This document shows positions 8,496 through 17,337 of a stretch of 64,000 nt of DNA, piece by piece (the stretch's first letter is position 1; each line of letters opens with the position of its first letter). A program made the translations under genes and the position numbers. The notes beneath the pieces were generated by a model. The model was not told the DNA's origin. It did no database searches and saw nothing but the letters and a program-made list of their open reading frames with translations. Source of the DNA: Bacillota bacterium (lineage in GTDB: Bacteria; Bacillota_I; Bacilli_A; Izemoplasmatales; Hujiaoplasmataceae); NCBI GenBank assembly GCA_018818595.1, contig JAHIRM010000003.1:1-64000 (forward strand). Direction: 5' to 3'.

Positions 8496-10130
8496 TTAAA
8501 ACATAAAATGTAAGGTTTGATTTGGAAAATATACAAAAAGCAAATATTGATTAAGAAAAGTTGTAACAATCCCATATTTATACAAATCATCTATCTTAAT
8601 AGTTTGATTTTTAGAAAAGAAATCTCGAATTAATTGGTTTTTGTTAATCTTTGATTGATTCCACCAAATTTGTGGTTTAATGCGAAAGTGATTTAAATAA
8701 TCAAATTTTAAATTTGCTAAAACAGTTTCGCTTTCTTCTAAATAAAATTTTAAAATAAAAAGATAAAACCATTTAAACAAATCACTTAATTGATATCGAT
8801 GAAGATTATAATTATTTTGCTTATAGTACGTCCCGAGTTGTAAGAAAAAAGCAAAAGAAGAAGGAAGGCAATTCGTTAAAGATTTAATAGTATGGTTCAT
8901 AAAGCCTTTGTTCCAATAGAGTTCAAGCATAGATTCTACAATATGTATTTTGTTTAAATCTTCTTTGGTTAATTCATGAGTTTTGGTGATTTCATAAGGG
9001 GCAAAAAAATCAAATTCATACCCGTATTGCAAGGCTTCTTTTCTAATTTTAGTTCCTCTAAGCATTTTTAAAAAACCTAATTGGAGTTCTTTTGCATAAA
9101 GAGAAAAGACTTCATTAAATGTTTTTTCAAAACAAACTAGATTTTCATAAGGCAATCCTGCAATTAAATCAAGATGCAAGTCAATAATAGCCCCTTTTTG
9201 TATCAAAGAAATTGTATCAAATAATTTTAAAGTATCTTGATGTCTATCCACTGCCAAATTTGACAATAGATTTGTAGACTGAATACCAATTTCAAAGCGA
9301 ATTAAATTTTTTGGAGCATTCGAATTGATATATTCAATTAGTTCTTTTGGTAAGATATCTCCTGTTATTTCGAATTGAAAACTAGTGTTTGGGAGTGAAT
9401 GCTTTATAATGAAATCAAAGATTTCTTTAGCATAGATTGGATTGGTATTAAAAGTTCGATCTAAAAACTTAAATGTTTTTGCTCCTTTTTCAATTAGATA
9501 TTCGATATCATTTTTTACTCGCTCAATATTAAAAAAACGAACTTTATTATCAAGAGAAGCTAAACAGTAAGAACAGTGAAAAGGACAACCTCTTGATGTT
9601 TCGATATATTGAATTTTGTTAGGAATGGATGAAACATCTTCTTCAAAATAATATGGAGTTTTAAGGGAATTTAAATCTTTAATTAACTCTTGTCTGTTAT
9701 GAATAATTTTGCCGCTTTCTTTATAAACAAGATTGGGAACATCCCTTAGTGGCAAGTGATTTTCAAGAGCTAATACGTACTCGTTGAAGGCGATTTCTCC
9801 TTCTTGAGAAATAATAGCATCTACTAAAAAATGTTCTAAAAAATAATCGGGGTCATAACTGACTTCAGGGCCACCCCACAATATGATGCAATCACTGTTT
9901 TGTTTTAATTTTTGTGTTAATGTTTGAATGATTTCAATATTCCAAATATAAGCACTAAATGCGATAACATCAAAAGTCTCATTTAAAATTTTTTGGTACA
10001 TAACCTCAAGAGAATCTTTAATAGTAAATTCTATAATTGTTGAATAAGAAGAGCAGTTCGCTTTTAAATAACGAACCGCAAGATTTGTGTGTATATATTT
10101 TGAATCAATTGAAACGAAAAGGATTTTCAT
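8496..10130 (-). CDS. B12-binding domain radical SAM protein with DUF4080-like C-terminus
   Basis: 544 aa. Residues 1-130 form a Rossmann-like B12-binding domain (start MKILFVSIDSKYIHTNLA, then WGGPEVSYDP). The radical SAM core carries the cluster motif CPFHCSYC with Cys182, Cys186 and Cys189, followed by a TIM-barrel segment (FKFLDRTFN, EIGIQS, DLIAGLP). The C-terminal 190 residues resemble DUF4080. Such proteins do SAM-radical chemistry on unidentified substrates; neighbours give no clue. It is a single-gene unit transcribed toward pfkA. GGTGAT lies just upstream of the ATG. The catalytic class is secure; the reaction is unknown. Confidence 0.85.
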   Translation of the reverse strand: MKILFVSIDSKYIHTNLAVRYLKANCSSYSTIIEFTIKDSLEVMYQKILNETFDVIAFSAYIWNIEIIQTLTQKLKQNSDCIILWGGPEVSYDPDYFLEHFLVDAIISQEGEIAFNEYVLALENHLPLRDVPNLVYKESGKIIHNRQELIKDLNSLKTPYYFEEDVSSIPNKIQYIETSRGCPFHCSYCLASLDNKVRFFNIERVKNDIEYLIEKGAKTFKFLDRTFNTNPIYAKEIFDFIIKHSLPNTSFQFEITGDILPKELIEYINSNAPKNLIRFEIGIQSTNLLSNLAVDRHQDTLKLFDTISLIQKGAIIDLHLDLIAGLPYENLVCFEKTFNEVFSLYAKELQLGFLKMLRGTKIRKEALQYGYEFDFFAPYEITKTHELTKEDLNKIHIVESMLELYWNKGFMNHTIKSLTNCLPSSFAFFLQLGTYYKQNNYNLHRYQLSDLFKWFYLFILKFYLEESETVLANLKFDYLNHFRIKPQIWWNQSKINKNQLIRDFFSKNQTIKIDDLYKYGIVTTFLNQYLLFVYFPNQTLHFMF

Positions 10131-10145
10131 CTTATCACCAATTCT

Positions 10146-10154
10146 ATTTTAACA
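10146..10154 (-). promoter_or_regulatory. extended -10 of the radical SAM gene
   Basis: Minus strand TGT-TAAAAT; the predicted +1 is near 10139. GGTGAT (10139-10134) begins at +1 and the ATG is at 10130, so the leader is about 9 nt. Confidence 0.6.
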
Positions 10155-10189
10155 GATAACAACATTTTAACCAATTTAAATTTAGATTA

Positions 10190-10198
10190 TGGTATACT
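10190..10198 (+). promoter_or_regulatory. extended -10 of uvrB
   Basis: TGG-TATACT. Predicted +1 is about 10205; GGTGAT is at 10208-10213 and the ATG at 10218, a leader of about 13 nt. It is divergent from the radical SAM promoter, with only about 36 bp between the two -10 elements. Confidence 0.65.
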
Positions 10199-10217
10199 TT
10201 TAAGTGTGGTGATATAG

Positions 10218-12182
10218 ATGGATCGATTTAAATTAGTCTCAGATTATTCCCCCACAGGAGACCAACCCAAAGCAATAGTAGAGCTCGTTCGAAATTTAAA
10301 TTTAGGCGTAAAAGAACAGGTTCTATTGGGTGCGACTGGCACGGGAAAAACATATACAATTAGTCAGGTAATTGAACAAGTCAATCGACCTGTTTTAGTG
10401 CTCGCTCACAACAAAACATTAGCAGGGCAATTGTATTCAGAATTTAAAAACTTTTTTCCTGAAAATAGAGTAGAATACTTTATTTCTTATTATGATTATT
10501 ATCAGCCAGAAGCTTATATGCCTGGAGCGGATTTATACATTGAAAAGGACTCTCAAATCAATGATGAGATTGATGAAATGAGACATGCAGCAACCTCTTC
10601 TTTATTAGAAAGAAGAGATGTCATTGTTGTTGCATCGGTTTCTTGTATTTATGGAATTGGAGATCCAGAAGAATATAAAAAAGGAATGGCAACTTTAAGA
10701 GTAGGAGATTCTTCAGGAAGAGATGCACTTTTAAATAAACTTGTAAATATTTTGTATGTCAGAAACGACATTGACTTTGTAAGAGGTAGTTTTCGGGTTA
10801 GAGGAGACGTGGTAGAAATTTTACCTCCTTATGAAAAAACAAATGGAATACGAGTTGAGTTTGATTTTGATAAAATTTCAAGAATTCGTGAATTTAACAT
10901 CGTTACAGGAGAAATCTATCAAGATTTTACAGTCTTGTCTTTGTTTCCAGCATCACACTTTCTGACGGATAAAACCAAATTAGATGAAGCAATTGCGCGT
11001 ATTAAAGCTGAATTAATAGAAAGAACTAAATATTTTAAAGAACAAAACCATCTTCTTGAAGCAGAAAGAATTACCCAAAGGACTATGTATGATTTAGAAA
11101 TGCTAAAAGAAATGGGTTCATGTAGTGGAGTCGAAAATTATTCAAGGCATCTTTCGTTAAGAAACGAAGGAGAGACTCCGTCAGTCTTAATTGATTTTTT
11201 TCCAGATGATTTTTTACTCATTGTCGACGAATCTCATGTGACGCTTCCGCAAGTTAGGGGAATGTATAATGGAGATCGTTCTAGAAAACAGACTTTGGTC
11301 GAATATGGGTTTAGATTACCGAGCGCTCTGGATAATCGCCCATTGAATTTTGAAGAATTTTTAAATAAAATTAATCAAGTTATTTATGTATCCGCAACTC
11401 CGGGTGATTTTGAAACCGAAAGAGCCGAAAAAATCATAGAACAAATCATTCGACCAACAGGATTAATTGACCCAGAAGTCATTGTAAGATCTTCTTTAAA
11501 TCAAATAGATGATTTGATTGGTGAAATAGAAAGCACTATTTTGAGAAAAGAAAGAATATTAATTACAACCTTAACAATAAAGATGAGTGAAGATTTGACC
11601 GAATATCTCAAAAATCTAGGATACAAAGTAGCTTATCTTCATTCGGAAATTAAAACACTCGAAAGAATGGAAATTATTCGGAATTTAAGGTTGGGAGTTT
11701 TTGATATTCTAGTTGGAATTAATCTTTTAAGAGAAGGTTTGGATTTACCTGAAGTTTCTTTTATTGCTATTTTAGACGCTGACAAAGAAGGCTTTTTGAG
11801 AAGCGCAAGAGCCTTGGTTCAAATCATTGGTAGGGCGGCAAGAAATGTAAATGGAAAAGTCGTTTTATATGCAGATCGAATTACGGACTCTATGAATTAT
11901 GCAATAAATGAAACAAATCGTAGAAGAAGTATACAAGAAGAATATAATGAAAAATATCATATAGAACCAAAAACAATCCTAAAACCAATACACGAATCGA
12001 TTTCGCTTAAAGTTGATGAAAAATCAAAAGACATTGATTATAAACATCTTTCAAAAAAAGAAATTGAAAAAAGTATATCCATCTTAGAAAAACAAATGCT
12101 TTTAGCGGCTAAAGAATTAGACTTTGAACGCGCAGCAGAACTAAGAGATATTATTTTTGACTTAAGAGGGCATATAAAGTGA
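10218..12182 (+). CDS. uvrB: excinuclease ABC subunit B
   Basis: 654 aa, full length. UvrB is the helicase-like damage-verification subunit of nucleotide excision repair and works with UvrA and UvrC. Visible are Walker A GATGTGKT (38-45), the beta-hairpin [13 protein letters not shown] that inserts into DNA, the DESH box ([19 protein letters not shown]), helicase motif VI region QIIGRAARN and the C-terminal UVR motif ([13 protein letters not shown]) that contacts UvrC. uvrA does not follow as it does in many Firmicutes; a VanZ-like gene overlaps its stop codon instead. Confidence 0.98.
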   Translation: MDRFKLVSDYSPTGDQPKAIVELVRNLNLGVKEQVLLGATGTGKTYTISQVIEQVNRPVLVLAHNKTLAGQLYSEFKNFFPENRVEYFISYYDYYQPEAYMPGADLYIEKDSQINDEIDEMRHAATSSLLERRDVIVVASVSCIYGIGDPEEYKKGMATLRVGDSSGRDALLNKLVNILYVRNDIDFVRGSFRVRGDVVEILPPYEKTNGIRVEFDFDKISRIREFNIVTGEIYQDFTVLSLFPASHFLTDKTKLDEAIARIKAELIERTKYFKEQNHLLEAERITQRTMYDLEMLKEMGSCSGVENYSRHLSLRNEGETPSVLIDFFPDDFLLIVDESHVTLPQVRGMYNGDRSRKQTLVEYGFRLPSALDNRPLNFEEFLNKINQVIYVSATPGDFETERAEKIIEQIIRPTGLIDPEVIVRSSLNQIDDLIGEIESTILRKERILITTLTIKMSEDLTEYLKNLGYKVAYLHSEIKTLERMEIIRNLRLGVFDILVGINLLREGLDLPEVSFIAILDADKEGFLRSARALVQIIGRAARNVNGKVVLYADRITDSMNYAINETNRRRSIQEEYNEKYHIEPKTILKPIHESISLKVDEKSKDIDYKHLSKKEIEKSISILEKQMLLAAKELDFERAAELRDIIFDLRGHIK

Positions 12183-12622
12183 AGTACTTATCGCTTTTAC
12201 TTTCAATCGTTTTAACAATGTTTGTATTTTCGATGTCTTTCGTTTCTGGAGAAGAATCTACCTCTCTAAGCTTATCGATAACCACAAAAATGTACGATTT
12301 CTTTCTTTCCGTTTTTCCGAATAGTTTGCTTGACATTGATACACTTCATTTAGTTATTCGGAAGTTAGCTCATTTTACAGAATTTTTTCTCTTAGGCATC
12401 ACTTGGAGTATAACCTTTATATTTTTTCGCATTTCAATTTGGAAATTAATTATTTTTGGATTATTTATTGCACTTTTTGATGAATTCATTCAATTCTTTA
12501 GTGAAAATAGAGGGCCGAGCATAATTGACTCCTTAATCTTTGATTTTCCAGGGTTTGTGCTTGGAAGCCTAATTTTTCAGCTAATATCAAAAAAAAATAC
12601 AAAAGAAACGTCTCATTTATGA
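12179..12622 (+). CDS. VanZ-like family membrane protein
   Basis: 147 aa. It starts with GTG overlapping the uvrB stop (GTGA), so translation is probably coupled. The VanZ signature [16 protein letters not shown] is present, followed by two further membrane helices and [26 protein letters not shown]; the N-terminus has a signal-like helix. VanZ itself lowers teicoplanin sensitivity, but most family members have no known function. The stop codon lies in the terminator loop. The uvrB link may only be shared transcription. Confidence 0.85.
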   Translation: MKYLSLLLSIVLTMFVFSMSFVSGEESTSLSLSITTKMYDFFLSVFPNSLLDIDTLHLVIRKLAHFTEFFLLGITWSITFIFFRISIWKLIIFGLFIALFDEFIQFFSENRGPSIIDSLIFDFPGFVLGSLIFQLISKKNTKETSHL

Positions 12623-12630
12623 GACGTTTT
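12606..12630 (+). terminator. terminator of uvrB-vanZ-like
   Basis: AAACGTCTCAT (12606-12616) pairs with ATGAGACGTTT (12619-12629); the T run is short and AT-rich sequence follows. The vanZ-like stop TGA is within the hairpin. Confidence 0.75.
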
Positions 12631-12661
12631 AAATTATTTTAAAATTATTTTAAAAAAACAC

Positions 12662-12690
12662 TTGCTTTTTTATTAAAAAGTTAATATAAT
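12662..12690 (+). promoter_or_regulatory. strong promoter of the SHOCT/DUF2089 operon
   Basis: TTGCTT (12662-12667), 17-bp spacer, perfect TATAAT (12685-12690). The predicted start is near 12697, about 165 nt before the first ORF. This is one of the best core promoters in the window. Confidence 0.8.
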
Positions 12691-12696
12691 TAAGGT

Positions 12697-12862
12697 GCAA
12701 GTTAAAAAAGTTAATATTTTACTTGAAAATCAACAGATTAAATGAAATCATAATTAAGAAAGCGAAATAAAAAGTTTTATAGCACTTTAAAAAAACTAGT
12801 AACCCAAAACAAAGAAGAATAATTAAAATTACCTAGACATCCATTTAAAAAGGAGTGATAAT
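12697..12862 (+). promoter_or_regulatory. long A-rich 5' leader of the SHOCT/DUF2089 operon
   Basis: About 165 nt of untranslated leader, far longer than the 9-17 nt leaders common elsewhere here. A CAAGT...ACTTG pair near its 5' end could form a weak hairpin. I recognise no known riboswitch. AAGGAGTGA at the end serves the ORF at 12863. Confidence 0.4.
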
Positions 12863-13033
12863 ATGAAACGCACAAAATTCAATCATCTAGTTATCCCAGA
12901 ATATCTTGTCTTTAATCAAGACTATGCAATTGAAAAATTTCAAAGCATCGATAATGACAGATTGCATTATGAAAAAATTAGATATGCAAATTTAAATTAC
13001 TTAGATATTAACGCTATTCAAAAAAATTGTTAA
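12863..13033 (+). CDS. hypothetical 56-aa protein
   Basis: 56 codons, ATG to TAA, with a strong ribosome site (AAGGAGTGATAAT then ATG). It begins MKRTKFNHLVIPEYLV and ends in Asn-Cys. It is polar and has no membrane segment; Tyr, Asn and Ile are frequent. The next gene starts 18 nt after its stop. No family recognised. The ribosome site, the spacing and the placement behind a strong promoter argue that it is translated. Confidence 0.6.
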   Translation: MKRTKFNHLVIPEYLVFNQDYAIEKFQSIDNDRLHYEKIRYANLNYLDINAIQKNC

Positions 13034-13051
13034 GAATGTTGAGGAAGAATA

Positions 13052-13399
13052 ATGGTAAACAATGTATTGTTTCAATTGCGTGAAAATGAAATAAGCCCTA
13101 AAGAGGCTTATAAAGAATTGTATCCAAAAGGAACTAAGACAAAAATGAGGCGAGCTCATTTTGTGAAACTAAAAATACGCATTCCAGAAGAAAAAGGAGT
13201 TAATCGTTTTTTGGGAGTTTTGTTTTTACTGCCACTTCCTTTATTTCTTGTTAAATTTGGATTGCGATTAGCAAAAAACATTGATGAAGATACACTTCCT
13301 ATGCCAAAAGATGAATTGCTTCGGATGATATCTTATCGAGGAATTAAACTGTCTGTAAATGCCAAATCTGGCGAAAAAATAATTATTAAAACTATATAA
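13052..13399 (+). CDS. SHOCT-like small membrane-associated protein (paralogue of the gene at 13908)
   Basis: 115 aa. Residues 1-25 hold a SHOCT-like helical pair (LRENEISPKEAYKELYP). A beta strand follows (HFVKLKIRIPEE), then a hydrophobic stretch about 52-74 (FLGVLFLLPLPLFLVKFGLRLA) that could enter or lie on the membrane, then an ending DELLRMISYRGIKLSVNAKSGEKI. The layout and the C-terminal pattern match the 130-aa protein two genes downstream, so the two look like diverged duplicates. GAGGAAGAATA precedes the ATG. Function unknown; related small proteins sit in envelope-stress operons of Bacillota. Confidence 0.65.
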   Translation: MVNNVLFQLRENEISPKEAYKELYPKGTKTKMRRAHFVKLKIRIPEEKGVNRFLGVLFLLPLPLFLVKFGLRLAKNIDEDTLPMPKDELLRMISYRGIKLSVNAKSGEKIIIKTI

Positions 13400-13420
13400 A
13401 AATCAGAGGAGAAATGAGTA

Positions 13421-13894
13421 ATGGAAAAAATGGACAAATTAAAGTTTAAAAGAGAAGGATTAAACATTTTCAAAGAAGTAACAAAAGCTAAAGCATCATA
13501 CCCCGTAATTTCTGAGTGCCCTGTATGCCATAATGATTTTGTAGTAGAGAGATTACACTGCGAAAATTGTGGCTCGGCTTTAGAAGGCAAGTTTACACTT
13601 TCCAAATTTAATTACTTAGATACAGATAAACTTTATTTCATTGAAATATTCGTGAAAAATCGCGGAAATATTAAAGCCATTGAAAAAGAGATGGATCTAA
13701 GTTACCCAACCATCAAAAAAATGTTGGATGATGTTATTTTAGAATTAGGCTATTCACCTGATGCAAGTGCGCCAGAAGAACCAGTAGTAGAAGAAAAAGG
13801 ACCTAAGATGTCAAAGTTTGAAATTTTAGAAAAAATTAATAGCGGAGAATTAAGCGTAGAAGCTGCCTCTGCATTGCTAAAGAAAATTAAATAA
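13421..13894 (+). CDS. DUF2089 zinc-ribbon/helix-turn-helix protein
   Basis: 157 aa. Residues about 31-52 form a zinc ribbon with two CxxC pairs (CPVCHNDF, CENCGSAL). Residues about 60-110 are a predicted HTH (KNRGNIKAIEKEMDLSYPT, then a recognition-like helix), the usual DUF2089 layout. After an acidic linker the C-terminus (EILEKINSGELSVEAASALL) repeats the SHOCT-like helix found at the N-termini of both neighbours. It is likely a DNA-binding regulator of its own operon, held by inference. The gene has a good AGAGGAGAA site and lies 21 nt from its upstream neighbour and 13 nt from the next. Confidence 0.85.
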   Translation: MEKMDKLKFKREGLNIFKEVTKAKASYPVISECPVCHNDFVVERLHCENCGSALEGKFTLSKFNYLDTDKLYFIEIFVKNRGNIKAIEKEMDLSYPTIKKMLDDVILELGYSPDASAPEEPVVEEKGPKMSKFEILEKINSGELSVEAASALLKKIK

Positions 13895-13907
13895 GGAGGA
13901 TAAAACA

Positions 13908-14300
13908 ATGGGAAAAGATGAACTAAAACAAGAAAGAATGAAAATATTAGAATTGCTTACGAAAGGAATTATTACTCCTGAGGATGCAGAAAAGTTACTC
14001 TCTGCAATTGGAGATGCAAAAGAACAAGAGCAAGAAGTAATCACAACTCAAAAAAAGAATCAATTTAGAATGTTAAAAGTATATGTAGATTCAGCTGATG
14101 GAGACGAAGTTCGAATTGAATTACCAATTGAATTTGCTAAGTTATTAAAAAGCAAAAAATTCAATTTAGGATCAGTGGAACTAAACGATATGGACATTGA
14201 TGTAGATATGTTAATCCAAATGATTAATAGTGGTGCAATTGGTGAAATTGTAAATGTAAAATCTGCAGATGGAGATATCGTAAGAATTTTAGTTGAATAG
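13908..14300 (+). CDS. SHOCT-like domain protein
   Basis: 130 aa. The N-terminal SHOCT-like helix pair is ILELLTKGIITPEDAEKLLSAI. After a Gln/Glu linker comes a small alpha/beta domain: FRMLKVYVDS, IELPIEFAKLL, DMLIQMINSGAIGEIVNVKS and a last strand DGDIVRILVE. The domain is typical of Firmicutes proteins found with DUF2089. AAGGAGGATAAA precedes the ATG, the strongest site of the operon. No membrane segment, unlike its 115-aa paralogue. Function is not established for this family; an assembly with its two neighbours through the shared helices is a reasonable inference. Confidence 0.8.
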   Translation: MGKDELKQERMKILELLTKGIITPEDAEKLLSAIGDAKEQEQEVITTQKKNQFRMLKVYVDSADGDEVRIELPIEFAKLLKSKKFNLGSVELNDMDIDVDMLIQMINSGAIGEIVNVKSADGDIVRILVE

Positions 14301-14358
14301 GAATATTTCTTATAACTCTTTCTAAATCACAGAAATGAATTAAGTAATTATTTGAATC

Positions 14359-14392
14359 AAAAAGACTTGTGTAAATAACGCAAGTCTTTTTT
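14359..14392 (+). terminator. terminator of the SHOCT/DUF2089 operon
   Basis: AAAAAGACTTG (14359-14369) pairs with CAAGTCTTTTT (14381-14391), loop of 11 nt, ending in T6. Confidence 0.88.
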
Positions 14393-14430
14393 GATTTCGC
14401 AAAACGACTCTTATATTTTTCCACTAAATA

Positions 14431-14439
14431 TGGTATAAT
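14431..14439 (+). promoter_or_regulatory. extended -10 of sdaA-rlmD
   Basis: TGG-TATAAT with no good -35. Predicted +1 near 14446 gives a leader of about 25 nt to the ATG at 14471. Confidence 0.65.
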
Positions 14440-14470
14440 AATTACAAGCGGTTTTTTTGTGGAGGAATGT

Positions 14471-15685
14471 ATGAATTCAATAAAGGAACTGTATAAGATT
14501 GGATACGGACCTTCTAGCTCGCATACGATGGGGCCTCAAAAAGCTTGTTTACAATTTAAAGAAAAACATCCTGATGCAAGTACTTTTAAAGTCATATTAT
14601 ATGGCTCACTTGCATTAACTGGAAAAGGTCACTTAACCGATTACGTTATTAAAAAAACTTTAAATGACGTCGAAGTCGTTTTTGATGAATCCTTTCATCA
14701 AAGTCACCCGAATACACTAGAAATTTATGGGTATTCTAAAACGGGAAAAACATATTTTTCTAGAGTTTTTAGCGTTGGTGGGGGATCGGTTTTAATTGAA
14801 GGTGAAGAAGATTATATTTCAAAAGAAGTATATCCTCATCAAACCTTTGATGAAATAAAAAAACACTGCCAAGAATTTAATTTGACATTATATGAATACG
14901 TTGAGAAATTTGAAGGACCAGACATTTGGAACTTTCTTCATACGATTTATCAAGTGATGAATGATTCCATTGATAGAGGTCTTCGAAATGAAGGTATTTT
15001 ACCAGGCGTTTTAGGAATTCGTCGTAAAGCAAAACAATTATTAAACAAGGTATTTGAAAATGAGCCTTCTGAAATAACAGAAAGTAGATTAGTGAGCGCT
15101 TATGCTTACGCCGTTGCAGAAGAAAACGCAAGCGGAAATCTTGTTGTTACAGCCCCGACTTGTGGATCTTCAGGAGTTCTGCCTTCAGTACTTCGATATA
15201 TGAAAGAAAAACATCACTTTAAGAAAGAAACATGCATTAAAGCTTTAGCGACTGCCGGTTTAATTGGTAATTTAATTAAACACAACGCTTCTATAAGCGG
15301 CGCAATTGCGGGATGCCAAGCAGAAATCGGAAGTGCATCAGCTATGGCGGCTTCTATGCATGCTCAATTATTTAATTTATCAATTAATCAAATAGAATAT
15401 GCTGCAGAAATTTCTTTAGAACATCATTTAGGATTGACTTGTGATCCCGTTCTAGGGTATGTGCAAATTCCTTGTATTGAAAGAAACGCAGTTGGTGCTT
15501 TAAGAGCTATCGATGCTTGCGGATTAGCGTTTTTCCTATCAAAATCAAGAAAAATTTCATTAGATATGGTTATTGAAACCATGTATTTAACTGGAAAAGA
15601 CATTCATACAAAATACCGAGAAACGGGTATTGGCGGATTAGCATTATTGTACACAAAAATCAAAGGCGAGGAAGGAACGAATTAA
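14471..15685 (+). CDS. sdaA: L-serine ammonia-lyase (single-chain, iron-sulfur)
   Basis: 404 aa. It converts L-serine to pyruvate and ammonia using a [4Fe-4S] cluster. The beta domain comes first (IGYGPSSSHTMGPQKA), then the alpha domain with its cluster Cys in TAPTCGSSGVLPS, IAGCQAEIGS and LTCDPVLGYVQIPCIERN. One fused chain as in E. coli SdaA, where Bacillus has separate SdaAA and SdaAB. A GTG lies 12 nt upstream, but the ATG at 14471 is chosen because GGAGG (14461-14465) sits 5 nt before it. rlmD starts 3 nt after its stop. Feeds pyruvate to fermentation. Confidence 0.95.
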   Translation: MNSIKELYKIGYGPSSSHTMGPQKACLQFKEKHPDASTFKVILYGSLALTGKGHLTDYVIKKTLNDVEVVFDESFHQSHPNTLEIYGYSKTGKTYFSRVFSVGGGSVLIEGEEDYISKEVYPHQTFDEIKKHCQEFNLTLYEYVEKFEGPDIWNFLHTIYQVMNDSIDRGLRNEGILPGVLGIRRKAKQLLNKVFENEPSEITESRLVSAYAYAVAEENASGNLVVTAPTCGSSGVLPSVLRYMKEKHHFKKETCIKALATAGLIGNLIKHNASISGAIAGCQAEIGSASAMAASMHAQLFNLSINQIEYAAEISLEHHLGLTCDPVLGYVQIPCIERNAVGALRAIDACGLAFFLSKSRKISLDMVIETMYLTGKDIHTKYRETGIGGLALLYTKIKGEEGTN

Positions 15686-15688
15686 TTT

Positions 15689-17035
15689 ATGGAAGATTTA
15701 ACACCAACCACAATTGTAAAAGCCATTGATTTAACACATGATGCGCTAGGAGTATGCAAATTAGAAGACGGATATACCGTATTTGTGGAAGATTTATTAA
15801 AAGGCGAAAGAGCAGAAATTTTAGTCACAGAACGAAGAAAAAATTATGGGTTTGGCAAGGTAATTGAAAGGCTTGAACGAAGCCCTTATCGGGTAGCGCC
15901 TAAATGCAAGCATTTTTATGAATGCGGTGGGTGTGGATTAATGCACATGGATTATGATGTTCAACTAAGTTTTAAAAAATATCGTGTTGAAGCAGCTTTA
16001 AAACATGTTGGACTCGAAGAAACAGAAGTTAAAGAAATGTCAGGGATGATTAATCCTTATTTTTATCGCAATAAAGTTGAAATAAAGTTTAGACAATCTG
16101 AAAAAGGAATAGAAGCGGGATTTTTTAAAGCTAAATCACATCATTTGGTAAATTTAGAAGAATGTTATATCATGTCAAAAAAATCTTTTGAACTATTAAC
16201 GCTACTTAAAAATGTTTGTAATGAACTTTCTATTTTTGCATATGACGATGTATCTAAAATTGGGATTCTTAAGTCTGCTGTTATTCGTGAGTCGGCTTTA
16301 AATAAGGAGATTGTTTTATTATTACACTTAGCAAAAGATACAATTTCTTATCAAGATATGTTTGTAAAAAAATTAATCACTAAAATTCCTGAGATTGTTG
16401 GAATCGCTTATACAGTGACAAAAGATGAGTCGCCACTTTCTACAGATAAAATAAATGTATTATATGGAAAAGATTTTTTAACGGATCAAATAAACGAAAT
16501 CACTTATGAAATTGGATATCGTTCTTTTTTCCAAACTAATACGTATCAAGCTGAAAAATTATATATAAAAGCACTAGAATATGCCGGACTTACAGGAAAA
16601 AATAAAGTAATCGATGCATATTGTGGTATTGGAGCTATTGGCTTAAATGCAGCTAAAAATTCATATAAAATTTTTGGAATTGATGTTGTAAAACAAGCAA
16701 TCGCAGATGCGAGAAAAAATGCAGAAAAAAACAATATTCAAAATGCTTTTTTTGAAGTTGGAGATGCCGAAACGGTTATTACAAAATGGAAAAAGTTTAA
16801 TTTTGACGTAATATTTATTGATCCTCCAAGAAAAGGATGCGACAAAAAATTCCTTGATATGATTTTATCCATGAAGATACCAAAAGTAGTTTATGTATCT
16901 TGTGACCAAGCAACCCTTGGAAGAGATCTGCGTTTCTTAGTTAATGGTGGATATACTGTAAAAGAGATTACACCATTTGATATGTTTCCACAAACCATAC
17001 ATGTTGAGTCGGTAACTTTACTTGAATTAAAGTAA
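15689..17035 (+). CDS. 23S rRNA (uracil-C5)-methyltransferase, RlmD/RumA family, copy 1
   Basis: 448 aa. Domains: N-terminal TRAM (about 1-60), four cluster Cys (CKHFYECGGCGLMHM and later LEECYIM), then the SAM methyltransferase: SFFQTNTYQAEKLY, VIDAYCGIGAIGLNA, DPPRKGCD and the catalytic-Cys motif VYVSCDQATLGRDL. All key residues are present. It makes m5U in 23S rRNA; whether it targets U747, U1939 or both cannot be read from the sequence. Copy 2 is at 42421. It is in an operon with sdaA with no obvious metabolic link. Confidence 0.92.
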   Translation: MEDLTPTTIVKAIDLTHDALGVCKLEDGYTVFVEDLLKGERAEILVTERRKNYGFGKVIERLERSPYRVAPKCKHFYECGGCGLMHMDYDVQLSFKKYRVEAALKHVGLEETEVKEMSGMINPYFYRNKVEIKFRQSEKGIEAGFFKAKSHHLVNLEECYIMSKKSFELLTLLKNVCNELSIFAYDDVSKIGILKSAVIRESALNKEIVLLLHLAKDTISYQDMFVKKLITKIPEIVGIAYTVTKDESPLSTDKINVLYGKDFLTDQINEITYEIGYRSFFQTNTYQAEKLYIKALEYAGLTGKNKVIDAYCGIGAIGLNAAKNSYKIFGIDVVKQAIADARKNAEKNNIQNAFFEVGDAETVITKWKKFNFDVIFIDPPRKGCDKKFLDMILSMKIPKVVYVSCDQATLGRDLRFLVNGGYTVKEITPFDMFPQTIHVESVTLLELK

Positions 17036-17334
17036 CCAGTTATTGGCTATGAGAAAATCTTCATGTTTAAAAGCAGAAGACGATTAAATGCATTTTTAAA
17101 ATTAAATCAAATTAAAATTTGATAAAAACATCTATTTAAATTTAAGAAATTTATGTTTTTATACATAATCAATTTTAAAGCGAAATATAACCGTTTTTGT
17201 CTTTGGGTGTGAGATCATTTTCTAATTCTCAACTCGATTCAGTATCGGTTGTTTTCGTTTGTTGACTTCCATACCCCTATGTCAGAAAGCGCTAGATGAT
17301 TCTAGCTAAAAAAATATAGATTAGAAAGGATGAA
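17036..17334 (+). other. 300-bp intergenic region upstream of tnaA-arcA
   Basis: No convincing gene. An AT-rich stem AAAAACAT / ATGTTTTT (17124-17131 / 17153-17160) could be a weak terminator for sdaA-rlmD. The second half (about 17200-17300) has a more even base mix than most intergenic DNA here. It contains TGAC-N14-GTCA (within 17262-17286) and a perfect hairpin GCTAGA-TGAT-TCTAGC (17291-17306) shortly before the tnaA ribosome site. These could be regulator or leader elements. No leader peptide with Trp codons is visible. Confidence 0.4.
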
Positions 17335-17337
17335 ATG

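Noticed and set aside
17063-17122. 19-codon ORF upstream of tnaA as a TnaC-like leader peptide
   Set aside because: MFKSRRRLNAFLKLNQIKI has no Trp, lacks a ribosome site and is 200 nt from tnaA, so it does not fit the known Trp-sensing leader.
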